A stretch of DNA of 64,000 bases, taken from contig DAHUYW010000001.1 of the NCBI GenBank assembly GCA_027306915.1, positions 182,418 through 246,417 on the forward strand. Reading direction: 5' to 3'. Shown one piece after another: positions 43,977 to 52,275 of this stretch; within the stretch, counting starts at the first letter, position 1; each line of letters begins with the position of its first letter. The DNA is from Spirochaetales bacterium (lineage in GTDB: Bacteria > Spirochaetota > Spirochaetia > DAHUYW01). The notes beneath the pieces were generated by a model, which was given only the letters and a program-made list of their open reading frames with translations, searched no databases and was not told where the DNA came from. Position numbers and translations under genes: made by a program.

Positions 43977-44690
43977 CTACCAAACGACTTGAAAGGTGAG
44001 TGGTGCCTTCAAGTCCACGAAGTCAGCCATCTTAATCGAGTAGGTAACTGTCCTGCCGTCGTTCGAGATCTCACCAAGCGTGTGGGACAGGATCTTGCGA
44101 GGTGCGGTTACTGAATACTCAAGCGAATAGCCTTCCATCATATTCTTGAACATGGAATCCACCGCCTGTTCGCTTTCAGATGGCGACGATAGCGGTTCGG
44201 GTTTCGCGCCTGGAGCCTCCTGAGCCGCACCCCCCGCGAGCGGCGCTTGGGACGACACCCCGGGCTCGTCTTGGGACTCCTCCGGCTCACCGACGATGAC
44301 CGAATAGGTTGTCTTGCCGTCAGGACTTTTCGTGAGGGAGGCCCCTGTGCCGGCCAAATCCTTTGTGTTCTTGAAAACGGAAAAGTCCTTGAAGCTGACG
44401 ATCGCCGTGATGATCTTGTCCTTGTCGGTATTTTGCTCGGTGACGCTGTCCACCTTCACGCCGGGCAGATCCTTGTAGGCTGCTTCGACGTCCTGCTTCG
44501 TCAAGGGGATCGGCGACGCCCCCTCTTCCGTGCTCATCTGAAGGAGAGCCTGCGAAATCCGCAGTTTCATCTTGATGATTCCGGAGCCGTCGGCATTGAA
44601 GCGGGTGTTCATGTCGACACCCAGACACGAGGTAAGGAGAACAACTGCCAAAGCACCCACCAGGGAAAGGGACAATGCGCTCTTACTCAC
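43977..44690 (-). CDS. Predicted lipoprotein with a DUF3153/LppM-like domain
   Basis: The 237-residue product starts SKSALSLSLVGALAVVLLTSC, a lipoprotein signal with the lipobox cysteine near residue 22. The mature part begins GVDMNTRFNADGSGIIKMKLRIS, the start of LppM/DUF3153-like beta domains, then has a Pro/Ala/Glu linker and ends in strand-rich sequence. I prefer the GTG start with AGGAGA upstream: the in-frame ATG 18 bases earlier lies too close to the -10 box to be transcribed. Function unknown. Confidence 0.72.
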   Translation of the reverse strand: MSKSALSLSLVGALAVVLLTSCLGVDMNTRFNADGSGIIKMKLRISQALLQMSTEEGASPIPLTKQDVEAAYKDLPGVKVDSVTEQNTDKDKIITAIVSFKDFSVFKNTKDLAGTGASLTKSPDGKTTYSVIVGEPEESQDEPGVSSQAPLAGGAAQEAPGAKPEPLSSPSESEQAVDSMFKNMMEGYSLEYSVTAPRKILSHTLGEISNDGRTVTYSIKMADFVDLKAPLTFQVVW

Positions 44691-44716
44691 CGGTCTCCTC
44701 TGTCTCATAACGAACG

Positions 44717-44745
44717 ATCATAGCGTACGACGCCAAAATAATCAA
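44717..44745 (-). promoter_or_regulatory. Promoter of the DUF3153-like lipoprotein gene
   Basis: On the minus strand TTGATT and TATGAT are 17 bases apart. The -10 ends only four bases before an ATG, which argues that the GTG 18 bases further on is the true start. Confidence 0.6.
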
Positions 44746-44793
44746 ACGCGATCTACAGCCGTGTCCTCGACGCCAGGACACCTGTCTCTCGAG

Positions 44794-45438
44794 CTACCAG
44801 GCAAGCACCTCGTCGGGCACCTGCGAGAGGTCCCCCACGATCCAGTCGGCGCCCTGTATGCGTTCGCGAGGGAGGCTCGTTGTCAACATCAGGCAGCGCG
44901 CGCCTGCCGCACGAGCGGCGGCCAGTCCGGACAGCGCATCCTCCACGACCAGACATTCCGCGCTCGCAAGCGCCAAGCGGCGGGAAGCGGTGAGATAGAT
45001 CTCGGGATCGGGCTTGGTCCTCACGACATCGAGACCGTTCACAATGGTGTCGAAGGTTCCGGGCGACAGCCCGATCTCGTTGAGATTCGCCGTCACCTTT
45101 ACGAGATCGGCGCTGGTGGCAAGCGCCGCCTTCAACCCCCGCGCCTTGCATCTATTCACGAACGCGATCGCGCCCGGAAGCTCGGTGAGCCTCCCTTGAA
45201 TGATCGTGGCGTAGATTTCGTAGGTGCGGCGCTTGGCCTCCTGGATGTCGATGCGGAGCCCGTACTTCTCGGCGACCCCGCCGAGGTAGCGATTCTCACC
45301 GGTCCCGATGAACGGCGAGAAGTCAGCGGGCTCGACTTCTTGCCCTGCTTCCTTGAACATGGCGATAGCGGCCTCGCAGATGAAGGGCTCGGAGTCAACG
45401 ATGACCCCGTCCATGTCGAAGAGAACGCCTCGAATCAT
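44794..45438 (-). CDS. HAD-superfamily hydrolase (beta-phosphoglucomutase-like)
   Basis: The 214-residue phosphatase has motif I FDMDGVIVDSEP (nucleophile and acid/base aspartates), motif II LATSAD, a lysine in VRTKPDPEIYL and motif IV VVEDALSGLAAARAAG. A helical cap lies between motifs I and II. The DGVIVDSEP start and the cap fit the sugar-phosphatase/beta-phosphoglucomutase branch; the substrate is unknown. A TACACT -10 box ends six bases before the ATG (45445-45450), with a weak -35 17 bases away, so it may be leaderless. Confidence 0.88.
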   Translation of the reverse strand: MIRGVLFDMDGVIVDSEPFICEAAIAMFKEAGQEVEPADFSPFIGTGENRYLGGVAEKYGLRIDIQEAKRRTYEIYATIIQGRLTELPGAIAFVNRCKARGLKAALATSADLVKVTANLNEIGLSPGTFDTIVNGLDVVRTKPDPEIYLTASRRLALASAECLVVEDALSGLAAARAAGARCLMLTTSLPRERIQGADWIVGDLSQVPDEVLAW

Positions 45439-45496
45439 TGCCGCAGTGTAGCGGAAATGGAGACGTTGATCGAGGTGAGGCGCGAGAAGCTCTTCC

Positions 45497-45526
45497 TTGA
45501 CAAACGAAGGGAAGTGCCTGTACTGT
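45497..45526 (+). promoter_or_regulatory. Possible promoter of the DEAD-box-like gene
   Basis: A perfect TTGACA is 18 bases from TACTGT, in an AT-rich patch 39 bases upstream of the GTG start. The -10 is weak, and other AT-rich hexamers nearby could serve. Confidence 0.35.
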
Positions 45527-45565
45527 TAGTAAATAGAAGTTTTTACAGCATAATAGGATAGGATA

Positions 45566-47104
45566 GTGTTCCATTGGTTCACTGCGTCTCGGACGAGGGA
45601 GGATTTTCTCTCCCTGGTTCGGAGCCTGGGCTATACAGGCCTCACCAAGCTTGAACAGCGAGCCGTCCCTTTCATCTTGCAGGGCAAGGATCTCGTCGTT
45701 GAGACGGGAGACGCGCCGGATTCAACTAACCTTCTGATTCTCCCGCTCTTTCAGCGAGCTGCGACCGGCTCGCGGGGTATTGGGACCGTCGTCCTCACCT
45801 CATCGCCCGATGCGGTGAAACGCATCGGGCGCCAGATCAAGGCGGTCGGCGGGGGAAGCCGCAGGCTGCTGGAAACCATCCAAATCGGAATTGACGACAA
45901 CATTCGCAGGGAGCTACAGCTGCTCTCGAAACCGACAAATATCATCATAGGGACCCCCGAGCGACTCATCGATCACATACGGCGCGAGAACGTAGATTTG
46001 CGGTCGGTACGTCGAGTGCTCATTGAGCTTCCCGAAGACTTTGAGGAGATCGGATTCGACAAGGACCTTCAGTTTATCTACTCGAAGCTCCCTGCTCGGA
46101 TCCAGACGGTTCTTTCCTGCACCCTCGTCGGAGCGACCGTACCTCTTGCCTCGATGCTCAGACACCCGCAGGTAATCAGAGCTCTGGACCTGGCATCAAA
46201 GGTCCCCTTCCGTCTCTATCAGGCCGGCCGCGAGGACGCAAAAAGCGCGCTCCTTTCCGACATTGTCCTCGCGAACGCCATGAGCGGCGTCCTGGTGCTG
46301 TGTAAGGGCTCGAGCTCCGCGAAGGCCGTGGGCGAGAGCCTCCAAAGCGAGGGTATCCCGACGAGGTATCTGCCTGTCAGCTTCCCTTCTCAAGGGAAAG
46401 AGGAGCTCGCGCGCGAGTTGGCATCGGGTGCGGTGCGCGTGGTTACCGCCGATTCGCCCAAGGCGGGGGAAAACCTTCCACCTTTTCGAAACCTCATATT
46501 ATTCCAGGTCCCCGAGAGCGCGGAAAGCTACCTGAAGACCACATCCTCGTTGGTGGAGGCAGAGTCGCGCGCGCAAATCATAATCCTCCACTCGAACGAA
46601 GAAGCGAACGCACTTAAGAGATTCCAGGAGGTACAGCACGTGGACACCAGCAATGCCCCCTCTCAGGAAGAGGTCCTGCGAGGTAGAATCGCAGGCATCG
46701 TCAAGCGGATCAGGGAAAGCGAGGATCCGGCCGAGCTCAATCGTCTTCGGGCGATTATTCGCAGAAACGTTCCCTTCTTCCTGCGCGGCTACTTCGCCGC
46801 TCTCTTGTTGAAGGAATCGGTCGGGAAGCTCCAGATTACTCCTCAAGGCGAGACGAAGACCCTTTTCGTGAGCATCGGGAAGAACCGCAAGGTGTTCCCT
46901 CGCGACCTCTTGCGTCTCTTCTCCGGCGCTCTCGAGGTCAAACCGGCGCTGATCGGCAATATCAAGGTGCTCGACAACTATTCTTTCGTCGACGTGCCGG
47001 AGAATCTTGCAGACAGGGCCATCAGCCTTCTCGACGGCAGTGACTTCCGGGGAAGAAAGATCACGGTCAATCACGCGCGCAAGCGTGATGAAAAAGAGGA
47101 CTAG
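45566..47104 (+). CDS. DEAD-box-like RNA-binding protein with lost ATPase motifs (pseudo-helicase)
   Basis: The 512-residue product keeps the DEAD-box layout, including a Q-motif-like start (LGYTGLTKLEQRAVPFILQG), motif Ib IGTPERLIDHIRRE and a C-terminal DbpA-type RNA-binding domain from about residue 430 (TKTLFVSIGKNRKVFPRDLLRL, then FVDVPENLADRAISLLDG). The catalytic motifs are gone: Walker A is ETGDAPDST with no GKT, the DEAD box is ELPE, SAT is SCT, and no HRxGR is seen. It should bind RNA but not hydrolyse ATP. The frame is intact and codon use is normal. GTG start behind AGGATAG. Confidence 0.78.
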   Translation: MFHWFTASRTREDFLSLVRSLGYTGLTKLEQRAVPFILQGKDLVVETGDAPDSTNLLILPLFQRAATGSRGIGTVVLTSSPDAVKRIGRQIKAVGGGSRRLLETIQIGIDDNIRRELQLLSKPTNIIIGTPERLIDHIRRENVDLRSVRRVLIELPEDFEEIGFDKDLQFIYSKLPARIQTVLSCTLVGATVPLASMLRHPQVIRALDLASKVPFRLYQAGREDAKSALLSDIVLANAMSGVLVLCKGSSSAKAVGESLQSEGIPTRYLPVSFPSQGKEELARELASGAVRVVTADSPKAGENLPPFRNLILFQVPESAESYLKTTSSLVEAESRAQIIILHSNEEANALKRFQEVQHVDTSNAPSQEEVLRGRIAGIVKRIRESEDPAELNRLRAIIRRNVPFFLRGYFAALLLKESVGKLQITPQGETKTLFVSIGKNRKVFPRDLLRLFSGALEVKPALIGNIKVLDNYSFVDVPENLADRAISLLDGSDFRGRKITVNHARKRDEKED

Positions 47105-47122
47105 CTCCGTTCTCTTTCTTCT

Positions 47123-48313
47123 CTACTTGATGAGCTCCCCCAGGACGACGAGCACAAGGTAAAGGTTGACCAACATTCCGAGGACAATGCTCGAGCTCGA
47201 CAGCAGCTCGAGGGTTCTCGCACGCTTCGCGCACCGCCGAGAGAGCAGGAGCGGGTTGCCGGGAATCATGATGAGCTCGGCCATCGGATCATCGGGATGG
47301 CGAAGCGCAGCTCCGTCCGGTCTTCCGAAGACGTAGAAGAGACGCTCGTCCGCCTCGCGGATCCCGAGGCGGGCGGCCCTTCTGATCTTGCCGCTTCCGA
47401 GACGCGACATCGCTTGATCGCGCTCTTGAAAACGCTCCATTTCGTAAGGTTCACCGTTGGGAAGCGATGCACGCTCTTTGTTCGCATTGCCCGAAAAGCT
47501 CTCAAAATAGCGCAGCGGCAAGAGGAGCATGTCACGCTCGGCGCGGAGGAATCGAGCCTCTTTCCACAAGCGCCTGTACAGGAAAAACAGAAGCAGGCCC
47601 GGTGGAAGCAGCGGAAGGATAGGAAAGAGGCTCACCGCGAGCGTGATGATGGCGAGTAGCCGGTCAAGAGGCGCTCGTAGCAGGACGTAGGAGAGTATGA
47701 GCAGAGAGAACGATCCGATGGTGATCGAGCCAGGGGTAAACGGGTTCATGTACTCATTTCGGTGTCGGCCGCCCCAGATTGCCCGCCTGAGGATACTTTC
47801 CGTCTGTCCGTCGTAGATGACGACAGTCACCGGATCCTGCTTGTCCGACCGAAAGATCGCCTTGCCACTCTCGACGTGGAGGGGTCCGCTCACGGAAACC
47901 TGTGTCCCCTCGGGAAGTGAGAAGATCCGCTTCCAGGGTACCGGTGTCGGCGTCTCATCAGGCAGCGTCTCCTCGTTGATTTCCACGCGCCCCCCCTCTT
48001 CGGGGAAGCTGAAGGAGGGCAGCCAATAGAGGGCGACCCTTCGCAGCTCGACAGAAACGGAGAGATCGCCGCTTCTCAACCAGATGAGATCCTCGCCCTG
48101 GATCGCCTCGAGACCGCCAAAGAACCGGAACTGACCGACCAGCCCCTCTCGATTCAGCCGCACATCGCGATACGTGGCGACAGGATAGAGTGAGGTGCGC
48201 ATCATGCGCCGGCGAAACTCGCGCCAGCGGCTGCGGACATAGAAGGCGCCCACACCTGGAATTGCGGCATAAAAGACAAGCGCGAGCCCAGCTACCAGGA
48301 TGAGAGATCCCAT
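47123..48313 (-). CDS. Multi-pass membrane protein of unknown function
   Basis: The 396-residue product has an N-terminal membrane helix (LILVAGLALVFYAAIPGVGAF), a 160-residue extramembrane beta-like region, a helical pair near residues 195-245 (SFSLLILSYVLLRAPLDRLLAIITLAVSLFPILPLLPPGLL) and a last helix at the C-terminus. Between them a charged cytoplasmic part follows. I do not recognise it. AAGGGGG precedes the ATG. It is convergent with the pseudo-helicase and divergent from the MBL gene. Confidence 0.65.
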   Translation of the reverse strand: MGSLILVAGLALVFYAAIPGVGAFYVRSRWREFRRRMMRTSLYPVATYRDVRLNREGLVGQFRFFGGLEAIQGEDLIWLRSGDLSVSVELRRVALYWLPSFSFPEEGGRVEINEETLPDETPTPVPWKRIFSLPEGTQVSVSGPLHVESGKAIFRSDKQDPVTVVIYDGQTESILRRAIWGGRHRNEYMNPFTPGSITIGSFSLLILSYVLLRAPLDRLLAIITLAVSLFPILPLLPPGLLLFFLYRRLWKEARFLRAERDMLLLPLRYFESFSGNANKERASLPNGEPYEMERFQERDQAMSRLGSGKIRRAARLGIREADERLFYVFGRPDGAALRHPDDPMAELIMIPGNPLLLSRRCAKRARTLELLSSSSIVLGMLVNLYLVLVVLGELIK

Positions 48314-48387
48314 GCCCCCCCTTGACTTGAGGCCCCGAAAGCCAACCGTGCCGGCACCGCTTCCCTCGTGCTCTTCCCCACCGGCGC

Positions 48388-48417
48388 TTGATTAAACTCA
48401 CAGAAAAGGCTTAGGGT
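48388..48417 (+). promoter_or_regulatory. Promoter of the MBL hydrolase gene, predicted leaderless
   Basis: TTGATT and TAGGGT are 18 bases apart, and the -10 ends nine bases before the ATG with no ribosome site. Confidence 0.4.
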
Positions 48418-48426
48418 GATTGTAGC

Positions 48427-49095
48427 ATGGTAGAGCGCATTGTAGTAGGCCTGATGAGCACCAACGCCTACCTCTACTCTGAATGGAAGAAAGAATGCAT
48501 CATCATTGACCCCGGTGCCGACGATGCCGAGCTGATCCAGCACATGAACATCAAGAATCTGCGCCCGCGCGGAATCATCTTCACCCACGGACACATCGAC
48601 CACATCTCGGCAGCGACGGAGCTCAAGCGGTACTTCGAAAGAATGGACATTCGCGTTCCGGTCGCGGTGCACGAAGCGGACGCTCCATACCTGGGTCGCG
48701 CAGCGCTTCGCCTCCACCGCAGAAGCCTCGCGAAGGCATCCACGGGCGCCAGTGACTACTACGAGCGAGCCATCCTCGAGCTTCCAAAGCCGGATCTCCT
48801 CGTGCGCGCGGGTGATCATCCCTTCGATTCCAACCTCATGGTTATTCACACGCCCGGACACACTCCCGGTAGCATCTGCTTGTACAGCGAAAACCAGGAG
48901 CTGCTCTTTTCCGGAGACACGCTATTCTTTGAAGGAATCGGAGACAGTGACCTCACCGAAAAGGAAAAGCGTAGCCTGCTCGAGAGCGTTCGCACCAGGC
49001 TGTTCATCCTTCCTCGCTCCACGCGGATATTCCCGGGCCACGGCCCCTTTACTACCCTTGAGCGAGAGATCATGCATAATCCTCATTTCAATTGA
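48427..49095 (+). CDS. Metallo-beta-lactamase-fold hydrolase (glyoxalase II-like)
   Basis: The 222-residue protein has the zinc-binding THGHIDH motif, followed by HTPGHTPGSICLY, FSGDTLF and PGHGPFT, the full metal-ligand set of two-metal MBL hydrolases. The early IVVGLMSTNAYLYSEWKKECIIIDPGAD is typical of glyoxalase II-type thioesterases. It may hydrolyse thioesters or detoxify methylglyoxal products; the substrate loop does not settle this. It is a single gene. Confidence 0.9.
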   Translation: MVERIVVGLMSTNAYLYSEWKKECIIIDPGADDAELIQHMNIKNLRPRGIIFTHGHIDHISAATELKRYFERMDIRVPVAVHEADAPYLGRAALRLHRRSLAKASTGASDYYERAILELPKPDLLVRAGDHPFDSNLMVIHTPGHTPGSICLYSENQELLFSGDTLFFEGIGDSDLTEKEKRSLLESVRTRLFILPRSTRIFPGHGPFTTLEREIMHNPHFN

Positions 49096-49109
49096 AGGTT
49101 TTTCTGCGC

Positions 49110-49505
49110 CTATGCGACGAAATTGAGCAGGTTTCCGGGCACCGGGGCCTTTCCCGCCTCATAGGGTGCGAGGGAAGGTTGCTGGGAAACATCGTGGAGC
49201 AGGTTTTGGTAGTGGGTGATGAGGTGATTGAGCTCGTCGGCATTAAGGCCTGCAAGGTCCCTCACGTAGGCTCGATGGCCCTTGGTTGTGACAAGCCGGT
49301 CGATGAGATTGTCGAGCATCCGCAGCCGTTCCAGCGAGAAACCTTGAGTGCCGGCGGGAGCAGGAACGGCGGAAATGTGCTTGAAGTGCGCGTAGAGCAA
49401 CTCGTTTGCTTCCACGGGAAGCGCTACGCTCGCCCCCGGACTGAACCGGGCAGTTACGATATTCGTGATAGGAATCGTCTGCAACGGTAGTTGTCGGATT
49501 TCCAT
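49110..49505 (-). CDS. Hypothetical protein
   Basis: The 131-residue product is unknown to me. It starts EIRQLPLQTIPITNIVTARF, has a helical centre (LERLRMLDNLIDRLVTTKGHRAYVRDL and LNADELNHLITHYQNLLHD) and ends GNLLNFVA. There is no signal peptide, membrane helix or cysteine. It lies 64 bases after the DksA-type gene on the same strand and may share its transcript. Confidence 0.6.
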   Translation of the reverse strand: MEIRQLPLQTIPITNIVTARFSPGASVALPVEANELLYAHFKHISAVPAPAGTQGFSLERLRMLDNLIDRLVTTKGHRAYVRDLAGLNADELNHLITHYQNLLHDVSQQPSLAPYEAGKAPVPGNLLNFVA

Positions 49506-49569
49506 CGCTTCTTCTCCACCCCCCTAGGTATCGGAACCGCGGAGAGGAACATAAGTGCTTTTTCTCCGG

Positions 49570-49932
49570 CTAGCGATTGCGACGTTCGTCAGAGGTTTGG
49601 CACTCGATGCACATGAGGGCGTACGGGATTGCCTCCAAGCGCTCCTTGGGAATCCTCTTATTGCACTTCACACAGAAGCCGTACTTACCGTTCTGGATTC
49701 TGGCGAGTGCGGAATCAATGAGACGAAGCCGCTTGATGTCCTTTGCGCTCAGGGTGTCCAGGGTCTTGCGGTCGATGTCATCTGCGGCAAGATCGACGAG
49801 ATCCTTCGGATCCATGTCATCGACCAGCGCCTTGAAGTCCGCACTCTCGGAGACGAGGTTTTGAATGATCTCCTCTTTCATCGCTGCGAGAGAGTCCCTC
49901 ATGCTGTCGACAAATGTCTTCTCCATTGGCAT
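49570..49932 (-). CDS. DksA/TraR-type zinc-finger protein
   Basis: The 120-residue product has an N-terminal coiled-coil part (residues 1-80) and a C4 zinc finger CVKCNKRIPKERL...CIEC, preceded by the hallmark IQNGKYGFC. DksA-family proteins insert into the RNA polymerase secondary channel and adjust transcription with ppGpp. The coiled-coil tip lacks the DxxDxA motif in the form I would expect, so DksA-like activity is inferred only. Two ATGs six bases apart both suit an AAGG site. Confidence 0.85.
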   Translation of the reverse strand: MPMEKTFVDSMRDSLAAMKEEIIQNLVSESADFKALVDDMDPKDLVDLAADDIDRKTLDTLSAKDIKRLRLIDSALARIQNGKYGFCVKCNKRIPKERLEAIPYALMCIECQTSDERRNR

Positions 49933-50142
49933 CTACCTTCCCACCCCTAGGTTTTTGAGCATCCAACCATGAATGATCTCCATCAAAAAGTCAACCGGGA
50001 ATGCCGGACCAGGAGGCTCACCGGTTGGTTTTCGGAGAATCAAATCAAGGCGGCGCGCTGCACGAAGCAGCCTTCCGGCGGCCGCACTGAGCGACGGCAA
50101 CGCGCTGCTTCCATCAGGTTGACAAATATATTTCGTTTCCAT
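49933..50142 (-). CDS. Doubtful small ORF upstream of the DksA-type gene
   Basis: This 69-codon frame (from METKYICQPDG) ends at the base before the DksA-type start, a spacing that suggests a gene, and its C-terminus (FPVDFLMEIIHGWMLKNLG) could be a helix. However, it lacks a ribosome site, starts inside the infA promoter, and matches nothing I know. It may be chance. Confidence 0.22.
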   Translation of the reverse strand: METKYICQPDGSSALPSLSAAAGRLLRAARRLDLILRKPTGEPPGPAFPVDFLMEIIHGWMLKNLGVGR

Positions 50143-50147
50143 AGTAT
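50119..50147 (+). promoter_or_regulatory. Promoter of infA
   Basis: A perfect TTGACA and TAGTAT are 17 AT-rich bases apart, 24 bases upstream of the infA start with GGGAGG between them. Confidence 0.75.
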
Positions 50148-50171
50148 TATCCCATTCATCGGGAGGCTTGA

Positions 50172-50390
50172 GTGGCAAAAGAGGAAGCAATTGAAGTTGA
50201 GGGCGTTGTCAAAGAGTCTCTCCCCAACACCATGTTTCGCGTCGAGCTCAAGAACGGTCATGTCATCCTCGCTCATCTATCCGGCAAAATGAGAAAGCAT
50301 TACATACGCATCGTACCCGGAGACAAGGTCCGGGTTGCGCTCTCGCCCTACGATCTTTCCCGCGGAAGAATCATCTACCGGGAGCGGTAG
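50172..50390 (+). CDS. infA: Translation initiation factor IF-1
   Basis: The 72-residue single OB-fold protein occupies the A site during initiation. [21 protein letters not shown], then [22 protein letters not shown] and [22 protein letters not shown] are all typical. A GTG start with GGGAGG seven bases upstream is used. Its last 16 bases overlap the convergent Smr gene. Confidence 0.96.
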   Translation: MAKEEAIEVEGVVKESLPNTMFRVELKNGHVILAHLSGKMRKHYIRIVPGDKVRVALSPYDLSRGRIIYRER

Positions 50391-50785
50391 CCTTTCGGTC
50401 GAAGAACCACCCATACTGCCCCCTCACCTCCTTGCGAGCGATCGGGTATGCCGGTTTCACCGGCAAGGGGATGAGAGGCGAGGTAGTCGCGAATCGAGCG
50501 CCTGAGCACTCCTTGCCCCCCCTCCGAATGGTTGCCCTTCCCATGAATGATGAGCACCTTGATCAGTACCATCGCCTGTGCCGCCCTTAGAAACTCGTCG
50601 GCTCGCCTCCTTGCTTCATCGACAGTGAGACCGTGAAGGTCCAGACGCTCCTGCGGCGTCATCCGTCGCAACACCCGGCGCTGTTGCGACTCGACCTGCA
50701 GAGGATTGCCTCCCTCTGTCGGCTCATCTTTTGGCTGCGGCGGGTGCTGGCGTAGCCACTCCTCGAGCTGCCTCTTGTAATCCAT
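50375..50785 (-). CDS. Smr-domain protein
   Basis: The 136-residue product has the Smr signature [19 protein letters not shown] and the second block [19 protein letters not shown], with the histidines typical of Smr endonuclease/RNA-binding domains, after a 45-residue charged head. Stand-alone Smr proteins rescue collided ribosomes or act in recombination; which applies here is unknown. It overlaps infA tail-to-tail. Confidence 0.85.
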   Translation of the reverse strand: MDYKRQLEEWLRQHPPQPKDEPTEGGNPLQVESQQRRVLRRMTPQERLDLHGLTVDEARRRADEFLRAAQAMVLIKVLIIHGKGNHSEGGQGVLRRSIRDYLASHPLAGETGIPDRSQGGEGAVWVVLRPKGYRSR

Positions 50786-51107
50786 CTCGACTCACCATCA
50801 TACCGCCGCGTGCGGTGACCCACGCTTCCCCTCGACGGCGCTCCTCCCTAAGTGACTGAAGGGGCGGCGCCCTTGCGGCCGTGAAAAGCTACTAGCGAGG
50901 ACGCGTTCGGTCAAGCTTATCCTTCGGCCGGGCGACGGCCGCCTTCCCTGCTGTTTCAGGCCTTTCACGGCGGGAGACCGTGACCGGAGCAACACGTGTG
51001 TATTCAGAAAATTCAATACTGTTGTTGATTTTGTTGATCATCGGCCGTTCCGTTATTAATATTGTTAAGGTATCAATCGACATGTGGGCTTTCCGGGAGG
51101 GCTGATG
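50786..51107. other. Intergenic region between smr and the DUF4097 gene
   Basis: This 322-base gap is GC-rich on the smr side, with a distant nine-base inverted pair GCCGTGAAA and TTTCACGGC about 76 bases apart, and turns AT-rich near 51010-51070, where a promoter for the DUF4097 gene lies. I see no ORF with a ribosome site and no RNA gene in it. Confidence 0.5.
51034..51062 (+). promoter_or_regulatory. Promoter of the DUF4097 gene
   Basis: TTGATC and TAATAT are 17 bases apart in an AT-rich patch, 45 bases before the start. Confidence 0.6.
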
Positions 51108-52274
51108 ATGAGCGAAGAACGCGCGAAGATTCTCAAGCTCCTGAAAGAGGGCAGGATAACTGTCGAGGAGGCGGAGCTCCTGCTCGACGCCCTCGAAGAG
51201 GGCAATGAAGGCGAGGCCACCGCCCATGCGGCGAGGGAGCAAACCGGAGGCGAGGAACGCGGAAGTGGATGCCGCGACTGGTGGGGTTCGCACGATTGGG
51301 GCGAGAAATGGGGAAAGGAGTGGCGCGGCCCGTGGCGCGACTTCGACTTTTCGAGATTTCAAACTGGCTTTGAAGGTGCCTTTCGCGGCATGGAGCAGTC
51401 CATCCGTGACGCGTTCAAGAACTTCTCGAACATCAACTTCGAGGTCGAGCTCGGACGCCTCTTCGGTCGGGAGCATGCCGAAGTCGAGCGACACCTGGTG
51501 TTCCCTGCGGCCGGGATCCGCGCGCTTTTTCTCAAGAATGCCTGGGGCGACGCAGAGATCGTCGCTTCCGAGGGGAAAGAGGTCAAAATCGCCGCGAAGA
51601 TCGCCGCGTGGGGCCACGATTCCGCTACTGCGTCTGCGACTGCGTCGGGGATCGAGATCACCCAGCTGCGCGAGGGCGACCGCCTCGTCGTCCAGCATCG
51701 TCCGGCGAACGGATCGGGATCCGCGCGCTACAAGGTCGACTTCGAGATTGCGGTCCCGCGCGACATGGAGGTCGAGCTCAAGGGAATGAGCGGGAACCTC
51801 CGCCTTTCGGGAACCCGCGGCAAGACACGGCTTCTCACGTTGTCGGGCGACATTCGCCTAAGGGGTGTGGCGGGCGAGATTGTCGCCGACTCCAAGAGCG
51901 GCGACATCGAAGCGGAACGCTGCACAGGCAGTCTGGAAGCCTCAACGGTGAGCGGGGAGATCGCCATTCTCGATCACCATGGGCGGATCGTCGCGGGGAG
52001 AACGGTGAGGGGCGACATCCGGGCGAACCTCACGTTAGAAGACGGAGCGGCAGTCGATCTTCGCACGGTGCGGGGGGACATCCACCTGAAGGTTCCTGCG
52101 AAATCGGCTGTGGAGATAGCGGCGGAGACCGTCGGCGGCGAGATCGATTGTGCCCTTCCCGTCCTTTTCGACGTGCAGGGTCCGCGGAAGATTCACGGGG
52201 TCCTGAACCGAGCCGATGGAAAGATCGGACTTTCCACAAAATCGGGGAGCATCTCGATTCGCTCGCTCGACTGA
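51108..52274 (+). CDS. DUF4097-type beta-helix protein with an N-terminal SHOCT-like hairpin
   Basis: The 388-residue product begins with a short helical hairpin (SEERAKILKLLKEGRITVEEAELLLDAL) of the kind found in YvlB-type proteins. A tryptophan-rich segment follows, then from about residue 140 a repetitive right-handed beta-solenoid of the DUF4097 type, with units such as MSGNLRLSGTRGKTRLLTLSGDIRLRG and KSGDIEAERCTGSLEASTVSGEI. No signal peptide. Such proteins often accompany anti-sigma or cell-envelope stress systems; none is in view here. A tandem ATG makes the start uncertain by one codon. Confidence 0.78.
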   Translation: MSEERAKILKLLKEGRITVEEAELLLDALEEGNEGEATAHAAREQTGGEERGSGCRDWWGSHDWGEKWGKEWRGPWRDFDFSRFQTGFEGAFRGMEQSIRDAFKNFSNINFEVELGRLFGREHAEVERHLVFPAAGIRALFLKNAWGDAEIVASEGKEVKIAAKIAAWGHDSATASATASGIEITQLREGDRLVVQHRPANGSGSARYKVDFEIAVPRDMEVELKGMSGNLRLSGTRGKTRLLTLSGDIRLRGVAGEIVADSKSGDIEAERCTGSLEASTVSGEIAILDHHGRIVAGRTVRGDIRANLTLEDGAAVDLRTVRGDIHLKVPAKSAVEIAAETVGGEIDCALPVLFDVQGPRKIHGVLNRADGKIGLSTKSGSISIRSLD

Positions 52275-52275
52275 G

